A stretch of 29,930 nt of DNA from UBA3206 sp964548855. Its GTDB lineage: Bacteria > Bacillota_I > Bacilli_A > Acholeplasmatales > Anaeroplasmataceae. Numbering within the stretch: the stretch's first letter is position 1; the number at the start of each line of letters is the position of its first letter. The notes under the pieces are model-generated. The model did not search any database. It saw only the letters and a list, made by a program, of their open reading frames with translations, and was not told the DNA's origin. The position numbers and the translations under genes were made by a program. Of the stretch, positions 13,857-22,876 are shown piece by piece. The DNA lies in the NCBI GenBank assembly GCA_964548855.1, contig CAZJSR010000020.1, forward strand, positions 1 to 29,930. The letters are read 5' to 3'.

Positions 13857-14834
13857 ATGAAAGAAATGTTTAAGGGTACTTTATTCGATGGTGAAAAGAT
13901 AATTGAAAATGTATGTGTAACTATTGATGATGATAATAATGTTGTGATTGGAAAAGAAAATATAGAGAATTTAAATTATTTTATGATGCCTTGTTTGATA
14001 GATGCCCATACTCATATGACAAATATTAATCAAGTAAATAGAATGATGTCTTATGGTGTGAATTCTACATTTGATGTTTGTGCATCTCCATCATTAATTT
14101 CACAATCTGAAGATTTTAAAATAATTTCCTCAATTGACATGGCTATGGGATTTGTTTTAAATCCAGAAAAGTATGTCATAAAATCAATTAATAAAGGCGC
14201 TAAATATATAAAAGTATTACTTTTTAATAATTTATCAATAGGACTGAATGCTTTAAAAGATATTGTAAAAATAGCACATAAACATAATTTAAAAGTTGTA
14301 GTTCATGCAACTAAAATTTCATTGTATAAACAAGCTTTAGAGGCAAATGTTGATATAATTTTACATTTACCTATGAAGGATGAATTAACTGATGAATTTG
14401 CTAAATTAATTGCTAAAAAAGGGATTTATGTAGTTCCGACATTAACGATGATGGAGACATTTGCCAAAACGAGAAGAGGAGGATATTGTGAAGAACATTT
14501 TCAAAATGCTTTAAAACAAGTTAAAACTCTTTATGACAATGAAGTTAAAATTTTAGTTGGAACAGATGCAAATATTGGAAATTATGCACCAGAAGTAAGC
14601 TATGGTGATTCTATGTATACTGAAATTAATTTACTTTTAAAAGCTGGTATTCCACTTATAGATATACTTAAAGGTGCTACATCAAGAATTGGTGAAGCAT
14701 TTAATATGAATTTAGGTAAAATAAATTCAGGTGATAGGGCTAATCTACTTGTGTTTAGATTCAGTAATAACAATATAGAAATCAACTATGATAATCTTGA
14801 AAAAGTATGGATTAATGGGAAGGATATAAAATGA
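13857..14834 (+). CDS. Imidazolonepropionase-like amidohydrolase
   Basis: This encodes 325 residues of the amidohydrolase superfamily. All metal ligands are visible: HxH at 51/53 (DAHTHM), a candidate carboxylated Lys119 (KYIKVLL), His150 (VVVHAT), His170 (IILHLP) and Asp237 (VGTDAN). This is a binuclear centre as in the imidazolonepropionase, prolidase and aryldialkylphosphatase-like group. The N-terminal 40 and C-terminal 50 residues form the usual small beta domain (GKINSGDRANLLVF). The true substrate (cyclic amide, ester or dipeptide) cannot be read from sequence. Its TGA overlaps the ATG of the next amidohydrolase, indicating tight coupling and successive steps on one compound. Confidence 0.85.
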   Translation: MKEMFKGTLFDGEKIIENVCVTIDDDNNVVIGKENIENLNYFMMPCLIDAHTHMTNINQVNRMMSYGVNSTFDVCASPSLISQSEDFKIISSIDMAMGFVLNPEKYVIKSINKGAKYIKVLLFNNLSIGLNALKDIVKIAHKHNLKVVVHATKISLYKQALEANVDIILHLPMKDELTDEFAKLIAKKGIYVVPTLTMMETFAKTRRGGYCEEHFQNALKQVKTLYDNEVKILVGTDANIGNYAPEVSYGDSMYTEINLLLKAGIPLIDILKGATSRIGEAFNMNLGKINSGDRANLLVFRFSNNNIEINYDNLEKVWINGKDIK

Positions 14835-15829
14835 AAATTATTACTGTAGAGGAACATATTTATTTAAAATCAGTATGTGATGAAATATCAAAATATTATA
14901 ATGAAGATAGTGAAAATACTAAGGCTGCTGGAGGAAAAGGTCTACCTTATTATCCAGATTTTGAATTATATGAATCATCTGATTTAAAGAGGATAAATGA
15001 TATGGATAAAAATGGCATTGATAAACAAATTTTATCATGCCCTGTACAAACTCAAATATTAAATTCAAATGATGCATTAAAAATTGTTAAAAAAGCAAAT
15101 GATGAACTTGCTGAAATTATAAAAAGACATCCAAATCGTTTTGGTGGATTTGGATTGTTACCATGGTCAAATATTAAAGACTCAGTTAAAGAAGTAAAAA
15201 GAATAAAAGAAGTTCTTAAATTAGAAGGAATTATTTTATCTGGACGACCATCTATGGAAGCAGTATTTCTAGACGATGAAAGGTACTATCCTATTTTAGA
15301 AGCAATAGAAAAAAGTGGATTACCGTTATATTTACATCCTGCACCTCCTTTAAAAGATGTTCAAGAAAAGTATTACAATGGTCTTGGTAAACAACTAAGT
15401 GCAAGATTATCTTTGTATGGATGGGGATGGCATAATGAGGTTGGAGTTCAAATAATTAGAATGATTTTATCAAAAACATTTGAAAAATTTCCAAAACTGC
15501 AAGTAATAGTAGGACACTGGGGAGAAATGGTACCATTTTTCTTGTCAAGATTAGATCAAGCATTACCCAAAGAAATTACTCATCTATCTAAATCTATAAC
15601 AGAAGTTTTTAAAAGTAATTTTTATGTAACTCCAAGTGGGATTTTTGATTATCCACAATTAAAATTTTGTATAGATGTCTTAGGAGCAGATAGAATTATT
15701 TATTCAGTCGATTTTCCGTTTATAGGAAACGCAAATGCGAAAGAATTTATGGATAATGCTCAAATAACGAACGAACAAAAAGAATTGATTTTATATAAAA
15801 ATGCTAATAAATTATTTTATAACAAATAA
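14831..15829 (+). CDS. ACMSD / gamma-resorcylate decarboxylase-like amidohydrolase
   Basis: This encodes 332 residues of the amidohydrolase-2 (TIM-barrel) family, which contains mainly decarboxylases of aromatic or muconate acids and some lactonases. The mononuclear metal site fits: Glu7-x-His9 (VEEH, the ExH form of gamma-resorcylate decarboxylases), His169 (LYLHPAPP), His229 (VIVGHWGE) and Asp294 (YSVDFPF). The GHWGE and ADRIIYSVDFPF blocks are typical of this group. It starts in an ATGA overlap with the preceding enzyme. Together with the aldo/keto reductase it suggests breakdown of a ring compound, but the substrate is unknown. A lactone hydrolase is the main alternative. Confidence 0.85.
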   Translation: MKIITVEEHIYLKSVCDEISKYYNEDSENTKAAGGKGLPYYPDFELYESSDLKRINDMDKNGIDKQILSCPVQTQILNSNDALKIVKKANDELAEIIKRHPNRFGGFGLLPWSNIKDSVKEVKRIKEVLKLEGIILSGRPSMEAVFLDDERYYPILEAIEKSGLPLYLHPAPPLKDVQEKYYNGLGKQLSARLSLYGWGWHNEVGVQIIRMILSKTFEKFPKLQVIVGHWGEMVPFFLSRLDQALPKEITHLSKSITEVFKSNFYVTPSGIFDYPQLKFCIDVLGADRIIYSVDFPFIGNANAKEFMDNAQITNEQKELILYKNANKLFYNK

Positions 15830-15873
15830 CATAGATATTTGATAGTTAATTATTAAAATAGAGGAGATAAAAA

Positions 15874-16812
15874 ATGATTAATAAATTAAGCTTAGGAACA
15901 ATGGGAATGAATTTTTTAAACAAAGAATCTTCGATTAATACCATTCATAAAGCATTAGAAGAAGGTATTACAATATTTAATACTGGAGATTTTTATCAAA
16001 AAGGACAATCGCAAGTTGTACTTGGTGAAGCTTTAAGAAATATTCCAAGGGATAAATATTTTATTTCTTTAAAATTTGGTGTTTCATTTAAACCACAAGG
16101 TGCTTTTTTAGATGTAAATCCAAAAAATATAAAAAGTAAACTTTTAGATTCATTAGATAAAATGGGACTAGATTATGTTGATTTATATCAACCAGCTAGG
16201 TTGGATACTGAAATCCCAGTTGAAGATGTTATTCTTGAAATTAAAAAATTAATTAATGAAGGATATGTTAAACATATAGGTTTATCTGAAGTAGATAGTG
16301 ATACTCTAAGAAGAGCTCATAAAATCTATCCTATTCATAGTGTTGAGGTTGAATATTCTTTATTGAATAGAGAAATAGAAGATGATTTAATTACAACTGC
16401 AAAAGAATTAGGAGTAAATATAGTAGCATATGGTGCTGTAGGTCATGGTATATTAACAAAAAGTGTATTTAATGAGTTATCAAATAATGTTATGATGTCT
16501 AGAGGAATATTTTCTTCTGAATATAAGGATAAAAATTTATTTGTTTTAAATCAATTTAATAGTATAGCCAAAGAGTTAAATTTAGAAATGAGTGAACTTG
16601 CTATTTCTTGGTCTCAAGCCAAATATGATAATATTATTACTATAATTGGAACTACTAAACCTGAACATTTACAAAGTTCTGTTAAAGCAATCAATGTGAG
16701 GTTGCCGTTAAATAAGGTGCATGAAATTGAAAATATAGTATCAAATAAAACTATTAAAGGATTATCTAGGAGAAAATGGATTTTTACTAATGGAGTTGGT
16801 AAACTTATATAG
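15874..16812 (+). CDS. Aldo/keto reductase with altered catalytic tetrad
   Basis: This encodes 312 residues of the AKR TIM barrel, binding NADPH through the C-terminal IIGTTKPEHLQS block. In canonical AKRs the tetrad is Asp, Tyr, Lys, His. Here FNTGDFY gives Asn36 in place of Asp while Tyr41 is kept. ISLKFG keeps Lys67. DLYQPARLD has Ala108 in place of His. I recall a subfamily with the QPARLD signature, so this may be a natural variant and not decay. It presumably reduces a carbonyl compound formed by the two preceding hydrolases. The ribosome site is GAGGAG, 44 nt after the previous stop. An intrinsic terminator at 16843 closes the operon. Confidence 0.88.
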   Translation: MINKLSLGTMGMNFLNKESSINTIHKALEEGITIFNTGDFYQKGQSQVVLGEALRNIPRDKYFISLKFGVSFKPQGAFLDVNPKNIKSKLLDSLDKMGLDYVDLYQPARLDTEIPVEDVILEIKKLINEGYVKHIGLSEVDSDTLRRAHKIYPIHSVEVEYSLLNREIEDDLITTAKELGVNIVAYGAVGHGILTKSVFNELSNNVMMSRGIFSSEYKDKNLFVLNQFNSIAKELNLEMSELAISWSQAKYDNIITIIGTTKPEHLQSSVKAINVRLPLNKVHEIENIVSNKTIKGLSRRKWIFTNGVGKLI

Positions 16813-16842
16813 TTTATTAACTTAATATATTAAAAGTTATTG

Positions 16843-16879
16843 AAAAGACAGTATTAGAATATTAATAGTGTCTTTTTTT
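16843..16879 (+). terminator. Intrinsic terminator closing the catabolic operon
   Basis: AAAAGACA and TGTCTTTT pair, extended by TATTA / TAATA with one mismatch, then a run of seven T. Confidence 0.8.
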
Positions 16880-16988
16880 GTTTAATAAACTAATTTATTA
16901 ATAAACAATTCTTTTCTAAAAATGAATATTATGGTATACTATAATATAAAAGTATATGATTTTATTGACAGGAGGATTGACGTTAATT

Positions 16989-19700
16989 ATGGTAAATTCA
17001 AATGATTTAAATGAAATAGATTTTTTTAAAAACGTATTAAAAAATGTCAGTGTAGAATATGTGATAGACCCATTAACTAAAATAATTTCTCGTAAGTATA
17101 TTTTAGAATATATTAATTATCTAATTGATAATAATATCCCTTTTGGACTAGTAATATTAGATTTAGATAATTTTAAAGAAATTAATGATAATTATGGACA
17201 TTTAGTTGGAGATAAAATTTTATCATTACTAGGTAATTCACTACTATCATATTGTCAAAGAGATGCATTAGTTGGTAGATATGGTGGAGATGAATTTTTA
17301 ATGGTTCATACAAAAGCCACAACATATGAAGGACTATATAATTTCTTATACGATATGTATGGTTCAAATAGTGTTCTTAGACAAAATTTATCTATTGATA
17401 ATCATAGAATATATGTTACAGGAACAATGGGCGCAGCCTCTTTTCCAAATGATGCATCTACATATAAAGAATTATTTTTAAATGCTGATAAAGCTTTATA
17501 TCGAGGCAAAATTAAAGGAAGAAACTGTTTTGTAGTATATCAAGAAAGTAAACATAAAGATATAAATATTAATAATATAGTAAGAAGACCACTCCATGAA
17601 ATTTTATCAACTATAAATAATATATTCTTTGGATATAATACATTTGAAAATAAGATAGTTAATTCATTTTATTCTATATGTAAAGATTTGAATATGACAA
17701 ACGCAATATTTATTAGTTTAAATGGCTATATCTATTCTAATTCTAAAATTGATTGTTCAAAAATTGAAAAGAAAAATATTAATCATATTTTAGGAGAAGG
17801 AGATTTATTTTACTCAAATAATCTAAAATATGTTTTTGATAAATCAGAAGATTTATGGATGTTTATGCAAGATAATCATATCTTATCAATTTTACTAACT
17901 CCAGTAAAATTTAATAATATAATGATTGGATATATAATTTTTACAGAAAATAGTATAGAAAGATTATGGCAAGATGATGATTTTGCATTAATCATTAATT
18001 TAAAACAATTAATAAGTTCAAGACATGATGCAATTAAATTTTTGCCGCTTGATGAATTTATAAAAGAATCAGATAAAGTATTATATAATAGTTTATTTGA
18101 TGGCCTTGCTAATACATCTAATAAAAGATTTATGTATATTAGTAATCTTGAAACTGGTAATACAAGATGGTGTAAAAATTCTGTTGATTATTTTAATCTT
18201 GAATCTGAAATATTTCCTGATGCTATAGAAAAGTGGGCAATGAAAATTCATCCACAAGATAGACAAAGATTTTTAGATGATATTAACGAAGTATTTACAG
18301 GTAAAAAAGATGAACATAATATAGAATATAGAGCAATGAATAAATATGGTGAATATGTTGTTATTACGTGTCATGGTAGAATAGTAAGAGAAGTAGATAA
18401 AACACAAATTATATTTATAGGAACACTTGATAATCATGGAATAGCTGACTATATCGATCCTATAACAAACCTTTATAATATTTATAAATTTAATGAATTA
18501 TATGATAAAAAAGAATATGGTAATTTAAATATTATTTTACTTGGACTTGTGAAATTTTCAGATATAAATGCATTATACGGATATACTGTAGGAGATAGCG
18601 TTTTAAAGGAAATCGCAGGTATCTTATTAACATATAAATCTGAAAACGTTAATGTTTTTAAGATGGATGGTGTTAGATTTTCTTTAGTAATTAAAGAAAA
18701 AAATAAAGATGAGATTGAAAAATTATACAATGAAATAAAAGAAAAACTATTAAATATAGAAGTTAATGGATTTAAGATAAATTTAAATCTAGCAGCTGGA
18801 ATGGTATTAAAATGCGAAAAATATGACAAAAGAGATGTTTTAGCATCTTTAAATAGTGCACTATTTAAGTCTAAATATGAATTAAACGGTGATTTGGTTT
18901 TATTTAATTATGATTCACTAGGTGTAAATGAAAAAAATATAAAACTGATGGCTGAACTAAGAGATAGTCTTGTTAATAATTATAAAGGATTTGATATGTC
19001 TTATCAGCCTGTCTTTGATGCTAAATGCGAAAAAATAATAGGAGCTGAGGCTTTAGTAAGATGGGTAAGTCCTACTATAGGAAATGTTTCTCCACAAACA
19101 TTTATACCTTGGCTTGAGGAAGATTCTTATTTTTATGATTTTGGTAAATGGATTTTAAAAACATCACTTGAATCTATGTTGCCGATGGTAAAAAAGAACC
19201 CTGACTTTATGTTAAATGTTAATATTTCTTATACTCAAATACAAAAAGCGGACTTTGTTCAATCACTACTATCTATATTAAAATTAGTTGAATATCCTGC
19301 TAAAAATTTATGCCTAGAAATCACAGAAAGATGTAGGTATCTCGATATGACTTTCTTAAAAAATACAATTGATATTTTAAGGAATAATGGTATAAGAATT
19401 GCCATAGATGACTTTGGTACAGGATTCTCATCTTTAGATATCTTAATTAATCTTCCTGTAGATATGATAAAAATTGATAGAAGTTTTATTTTAAACTTAA
19501 ATACAAATCCTATTAATAAGGAAGTAGTTGAAGCAGTAATAAATTGTGCAAATAACCTAGATATTTTAGTATGTGTTGAGGGTGTTGAAGATAGAAATCT
19601 TATTGAAATTTTGAAAAAATATAATCCTTCATGTTTTCAAGGATATTATTATTCAAAGCCTCTTTATATAGAAGAATTTAAAGAAAAATATAATAAGTAA
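16989..19700 (+). CDS. Multidomain GGDEF-PAS-degenerate GGDEF-EAL cyclic-di-GMP protein
   Basis: ATG 16989 is preferred over 16956 because AGGAGG (16970-16975) lies upstream of it, which gives 903 residues. Positions from this start: GGDEF domain about 24-185 with intact RYGGDEF (99-103) but no RxxD inhibitory site at the usual position (Q..A instead). A GAF-like middle covers 190-370, a PAS_3-like domain about 370-485 (WAMKIHPQDRQRF), and a second GGDEF about 488-640 that is degenerate (FKMDGVRF), probably regulatory. The EAL domain runs from about 650 to 900 with GAEALVRW, LEITE, IAIDDFGTGFSS, MIKIDRS, VEGVED and FQGYY, all catalytic positions present. It could both make and hydrolyse c-di-GMP. 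No membrane segment is seen. An 18-nt gap links it to the next gene. Confidence 0.92.
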   Translation: MVNSNDLNEIDFFKNVLKNVSVEYVIDPLTKIISRKYILEYINYLIDNNIPFGLVILDLDNFKEINDNYGHLVGDKILSLLGNSLLSYCQRDALVGRYGGDEFLMVHTKATTYEGLYNFLYDMYGSNSVLRQNLSIDNHRIYVTGTMGAASFPNDASTYKELFLNADKALYRGKIKGRNCFVVYQESKHKDININNIVRRPLHEILSTINNIFFGYNTFENKIVNSFYSICKDLNMTNAIFISLNGYIYSNSKIDCSKIEKKNINHILGEGDLFYSNNLKYVFDKSEDLWMFMQDNHILSILLTPVKFNNIMIGYIIFTENSIERLWQDDDFALIINLKQLISSRHDAIKFLPLDEFIKESDKVLYNSLFDGLANTSNKRFMYISNLETGNTRWCKNSVDYFNLESEIFPDAIEKWAMKIHPQDRQRFLDDINEVFTGKKDEHNIEYRAMNKYGEYVVITCHGRIVREVDKTQIIFIGTLDNHGIADYIDPITNLYNIYKFNELYDKKEYGNLNIILLGLVKFSDINALYGYTVGDSVLKEIAGILLTYKSENVNVFKMDGVRFSLVIKEKNKDEIEKLYNEIKEKLLNIEVNGFKINLNLAAGMVLKCEKYDKRDVLASLNSALFKSKYELNGDLVLFNYDSLGVNEKNIKLMAELRDSLVNNYKGFDMSYQPVFDAKCEKIIGAEALVRWVSPTIGNVSPQTFIPWLEEDSYFYDFGKWILKTSLESMLPMVKKNPDFMLNVNISYTQIQKADFVQSLLSILKLVEYPAKNLCLEITERCRYLDMTFLKNTIDILRNNGIRIAIDDFGTGFSSLDILINLPVDMIKIDRSFILNLNTNPINKEVVEAVINCANNLDILVCVEGVEDRNLIEILKKYNPSCFQGYYYSKPLYIEEFKEKYNK

Positions 19701-19718
19701 TGAAATACAGGTGATTTA

Positions 19719-20864
19719 ATGCTTAGCAAACTAGGAGAATATATTAAAAAAGAATATAAACTTAATATTGAATGTGATATTGATTTAAAAATCTATTCTT
19801 CTAATATAGATGAATTTATTTTAGTTACAACATTAGAAGATAAAGTATATATTAAATATAGTGATATTACAATTGAAAGTAATTATAAAAATATGTATAA
19901 AGATATACGCTTTATTTTAGATAATCTTATATATATTTATCTCCTAGATTTAAGAGGAGATATTATAAGAACTATTATTTATCAAAATGATTCTGATAAA
20001 ACTTTATTTGAAGAGGTTGAGGATTTTATTTGGAGAAATAAAAAAGATATTAATGTTGAAAAAATTCTTGCTGTGACTTTTGCGAATAATTATAGTTTTG
20101 AAGCAAATGTCTCAGGTGTATTTATTGACACATTTTGGGAAGTTTTTGATACCACAAGATATAATGTCATAAATGCCTCATTAAAAAAATTTAGATATAG
20201 AGATAAGGAGAATTATTTAATAAATAATAGTATATTACTAAAAAAAATAATTAAAAATAAAGTAAATTTAAAAGAAATAAAAAAATATTTCTTATCTCTT
20301 GGTTACGCTTTTTTAATTGATGCTAGAGAAGATAATACTACAGTATATCAAGTGATTGATATTGATTTTGATAATTTTAAATCAATTGCTGGAAATAAGT
20401 ATTTAGTTATGAGTGCAGATTTAAATTCTATAATTTATTATACAGATGATAATATATATATTCATGGATTAGTGTGTGATGTTTATAAAACGTTTTTTAA
20501 AATATTGCAAATAGATGAAGAACCTTGTAATTATGTGCATAATATAAAAACAAGTAGAGTTGTATATAAAGAAAAAATTTATGAAGCGACAGGACGTTCT
20601 ATTTCAGAGGAACTAAATAATTTGACTAGTTTAGTTAATAATAAAATGATGTGTTGTTTTAACTGTAAATATGGGAATTATATTGACAATGAAAATGAAA
20701 TATATTGTTTAAAAGGTTTTAAACCTCGTGATTTTTCGGATGTTTTATATATAATCGATGAAGCTAAAATAATTCCTTATGATCAGTTTAATTTATGTGA
20801 AGATTTTAGTTATCAAACAAAAGAACATTTTACGCATACATTATCAAAATTTAAAGTAAAATAA
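19719..20864 (+). CDS. Uncharacterised protein with C-terminal cysteine cluster
   Basis: This encodes 381 residues, with no signal or membrane segment, and the family is not recognised. Its main part is mixed alpha/beta with many Asp, Asn and Lys, including LFEEVEDFIW and SGVFIDTFWEVFDTTRYN. The C-terminal 80 residues carry CCFNCKYGNY, then IYCLKGFKPRD, then LCEDFS. The spacing (CxxC, about 14 residues, C, then a distal C) suggests a zinc or Fe-S site. It has ribosome site AGGTGAT and begins 18 nt after the c-di-GMP protein, so it is very likely co-transcribed and could be a partner or effector of that enzyme. That link rests on context only. Confidence 0.6.
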   Translation: MLSKLGEYIKKEYKLNIECDIDLKIYSSNIDEFILVTTLEDKVYIKYSDITIESNYKNMYKDIRFILDNLIYIYLLDLRGDIIRTIIYQNDSDKTLFEEVEDFIWRNKKDINVEKILAVTFANNYSFEANVSGVFIDTFWEVFDTTRYNVINASLKKFRYRDKENYLINNSILLKKIIKNKVNLKEIKKYFLSLGYAFLIDAREDNTTVYQVIDIDFDNFKSIAGNKYLVMSADLNSIIYYTDDNIYIHGLVCDVYKTFFKILQIDEEPCNYVHNIKTSRVVYKEKIYEATGRSISEELNNLTSLVNNKMMCCFNCKYGNYIDNENEIYCLKGFKPRDFSDVLYIIDEAKIIPYDQFNLCEDFSYQTKEHFTHTLSKFKVK

Positions 20865-21028
20865 AATGTTATTTATAACAATATTTTAATAATTTTTGTA
20901 TTTCATTTCTTATTTATTTAAATTTTTAAAAAATTTGAATGAAATATAAAAAAGAGATTTAATCAAATAAATAAAAATGATATAATACTTTTATTAACGA
21001 AGAAAGAAAAAAGAAAGAAGGATTTCAT
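20865..21028 (+). promoter_or_regulatory. Intergenic region with promoter for the vWA operon
   Basis: A perfect -10 TATAAT lies at 20981-20986. The -35 region (TTTAAT, 20958-20963) is poor. A short TGTTAT/ATAACA hairpin near 20869-20882 could end the previous transcript, but its T-run is weak. The ribosome site AAGAAGGA precedes the ATG at 21029. Confidence 0.5.
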
Positions 21029-21871
21029 ATGAAAGAGTTTGACTTAACAGATTTAAGAGGTGCGATGCCTGTTGATTTAGAAGAAGCACATTTAATTTGT
21101 GTTTTATTAGTAGATACTTCTAAATCAATGAATAGTTTAATAAGTGGTACAGCAAAAAGAAGAATTGATGTTTTAAATGATGGTATAACAAGATTCATTG
21201 CTAATTTAAAAAGTGATTCACAAGCTTCGAGAGTTGTAGATTTAGCGATTGTGCAATTTGATAATGACGCAAGAATTGTTGAATCATTTAAACCAGCTGA
21301 TGATCTTCCAAATTCAATTAATTTAAAAGCGGATGGTGTTACATCACTTGGTACAGCTATGGAAACAGTTATTGATATGATTAGAGAAAGAAGAAAATTA
21401 TATCATGATAACTCTGTTCCAGCTTATAAACCTTGGATTGTTGTAATGACTGATGGTCTTCCAACTGATGAAAATGGTAATGGTCCAAAAGAACATGGAT
21501 ATGAAAAAACAATGAAGACTTTACAATCTGCGATGGATAAAATTGCACTTGAAAAAGAAAAAGGTAAACTTTCGATTTTAACAATGCATATTGGTGAAAA
21601 ATTAGAAGATATTGATGATACAAATTATGCTATAAATCCAGCAACATACTTATCAGCTTTATCTACTAAACCTATCATTTTAAACTTAGAAAATGAAAAC
21701 TTTAATGGATTTTTTGATTGGTTATTCCAATCTTTAAGAATTATTTCTTACAGTGGAGTAGATGAAAATCCAACACCAGAAAAGATGGCGATTGAAGGTA
21801 TTTCATTTGTTAATAGAAGAAAGCCAGAAGAAATCCAAGTAATAGAAAGTAATAATTTCCTAGATGATTAG
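21029..21871 (+). CDS. von Willebrand A domain protein, TerY-like
   Basis: This encodes 280 residues. The vWA domain starts at once, with the MIDAS metal site DTSKS (Asp29, Ser31, Ser33), the threonine loop GVTSLGTAM and the aspartate loop VVMTDGLPTD. It resembles TerY, the cytoplasmic vWA protein of tellurite/stress-type gene clusters. No signal peptide is present, so it should act inside the cell as a metal-dependent binding platform. It overlaps the PP2C gene by 8 nt, and a membrane kinase gene follows. This fits the TerY-P triad (vWA, PP2C, kinase) described from comparative genomics of Ter systems. No terD or terC gene is seen in the window. Confidence 0.85.
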   Translation: MKEFDLTDLRGAMPVDLEEAHLICVLLVDTSKSMNSLISGTAKRRIDVLNDGITRFIANLKSDSQASRVVDLAIVQFDNDARIVESFKPADDLPNSINLKADGVTSLGTAMETVIDMIRERRKLYHDNSVPAYKPWIVVMTDGLPTDENGNGPKEHGYEKTMKTLQSAMDKIALEKEKGKLSILTMHIGEKLEDIDDTNYAINPATYLSALSTKPIILNLENENFNGFFDWLFQSLRIISYSGVDENPTPEKMAIEGISFVNRRKPEEIQVIESNNFLDD

Positions 21872-22856
21872 ACATTATTATGGCTCAATGCGAGGTAAAT
21901 CGCATATAAAAAATAACATCGTAGGTCAAGATTATTCTAAAACAGTTGTGATTAATGATTATCTAACAATTGCGGCTGTTGCGGATGGTGTAGGACAAGC
22001 TAGGCTTGCTGAAATTGGATCTAAGGTAGCAGTTAATACAGCTATAGACTACTGTGAAAAAATCTTAAAGAAAGCAAAAAGTTATAAACTTAGTGAAGAT
22101 GTTATTCTTGCGGTATTAAAAAATGCCTATGCTACAGCATATAATAAGATTATTGATGTTGCGAATAAGGAAAATAATCCTTTATATGACTATGATACAA
22201 CTTTAGATATGGTAGCGTATTATAAATCTAAAGTTATTTATGGACATTCTGGCGATGGTGGAATTATAGGTTTAAAAATGGATGGATACTATGAACTTAT
22301 AACTAAACCACAAAATGGTAAAGATGGTATATCAGTTATACCACTTAGATTTAATCAGTTTTGGGAATTTGGAATAAAAAAAGATGTTTATGCATCTGTA
22401 ATTCTTGCGACTGATGGAGTTTATAACTCAATTACATATACAAAATATAATGATCCTAATAGATACGTATTTGTAAGTCTTGCGGAGGCTTTGGCAAATT
22501 TATCTAAGATGGAATTTAATACTAAAGAACTTGAAAATCATGGATATAAAATGCTGGCATTTTTATTTAATGACAGTATTATAACCGATGATATTACTGT
22601 TTCTGTAATATATAATGATGAATTAATGCCTTCTAAGGCTAATGACGATTATTATATCGTTCCTGATTGGAAGGAAATAAATAGGGAAAAAAGAGAAGCT
22701 ATCTTTGGAAAAAGAGTTAGTAAGCAAGATAGTAATGATTCTAATATTAATATTAATAATCATATTAATGTGCTAGAAATCAATAATATTAACAAAACGG
22801 CTCCTATGAAATTTAAGTTTAATGGTAAGACTGTAAAGATGAAGAGATTTAGATAA
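21864..22856 (+). CDS. PP2C-family protein phosphatase of the TerY-P triad
   Basis: This encodes 330 residues. PP2C metal motifs are in place: GQDYS (Asp23), VADGVGQ (Asp41-Gly42), YGHSGDGGIIGL, LATDGVYNSI and ITDDITVSVI. The catalytic domain ends near residue 255, and a C-terminal tail rich in Asn, Ile and Lys ends in KFKFNGKTVKMKRFR, perhaps for binding a partner. It would dephosphorylate Ser/Thr sites placed by the kinase encoded next. The ATG lies inside the vWA gene with no clear ribosome site of its own, so translation probably depends on coupling. The kinase gene follows after 20 nt. Confidence 0.88.
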   Translation: MIRHYYGSMRGKSHIKNNIVGQDYSKTVVINDYLTIAAVADGVGQARLAEIGSKVAVNTAIDYCEKILKKAKSYKLSEDVILAVLKNAYATAYNKIIDVANKENNPLYDYDTTLDMVAYYKSKVIYGHSGDGGIIGLKMDGYYELITKPQNGKDGISVIPLRFNQFWEFGIKKDVYASVILATDGVYNSITYTKYNDPNRYVFVSLAEALANLSKMEFNTKELENHGYKMLAFLFNDSIITDDITVSVIYNDELMPSKANDDYYIVPDWKEINREKREAIFGKRVSKQDSNDSNININNHINVLEINNINKTAPMKFKFNGKTVKMKRFR

Positions 22857-22876
22857 TTATAAGGAGGTGTGTTGAT

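Noticed and set aside
16956..16988. Upstream start at 16956 for the GGDEF/EAL gene
   Set aside because: It precedes the AGGAGG ribosome site at 16970-16975, so translation should begin at 16989.
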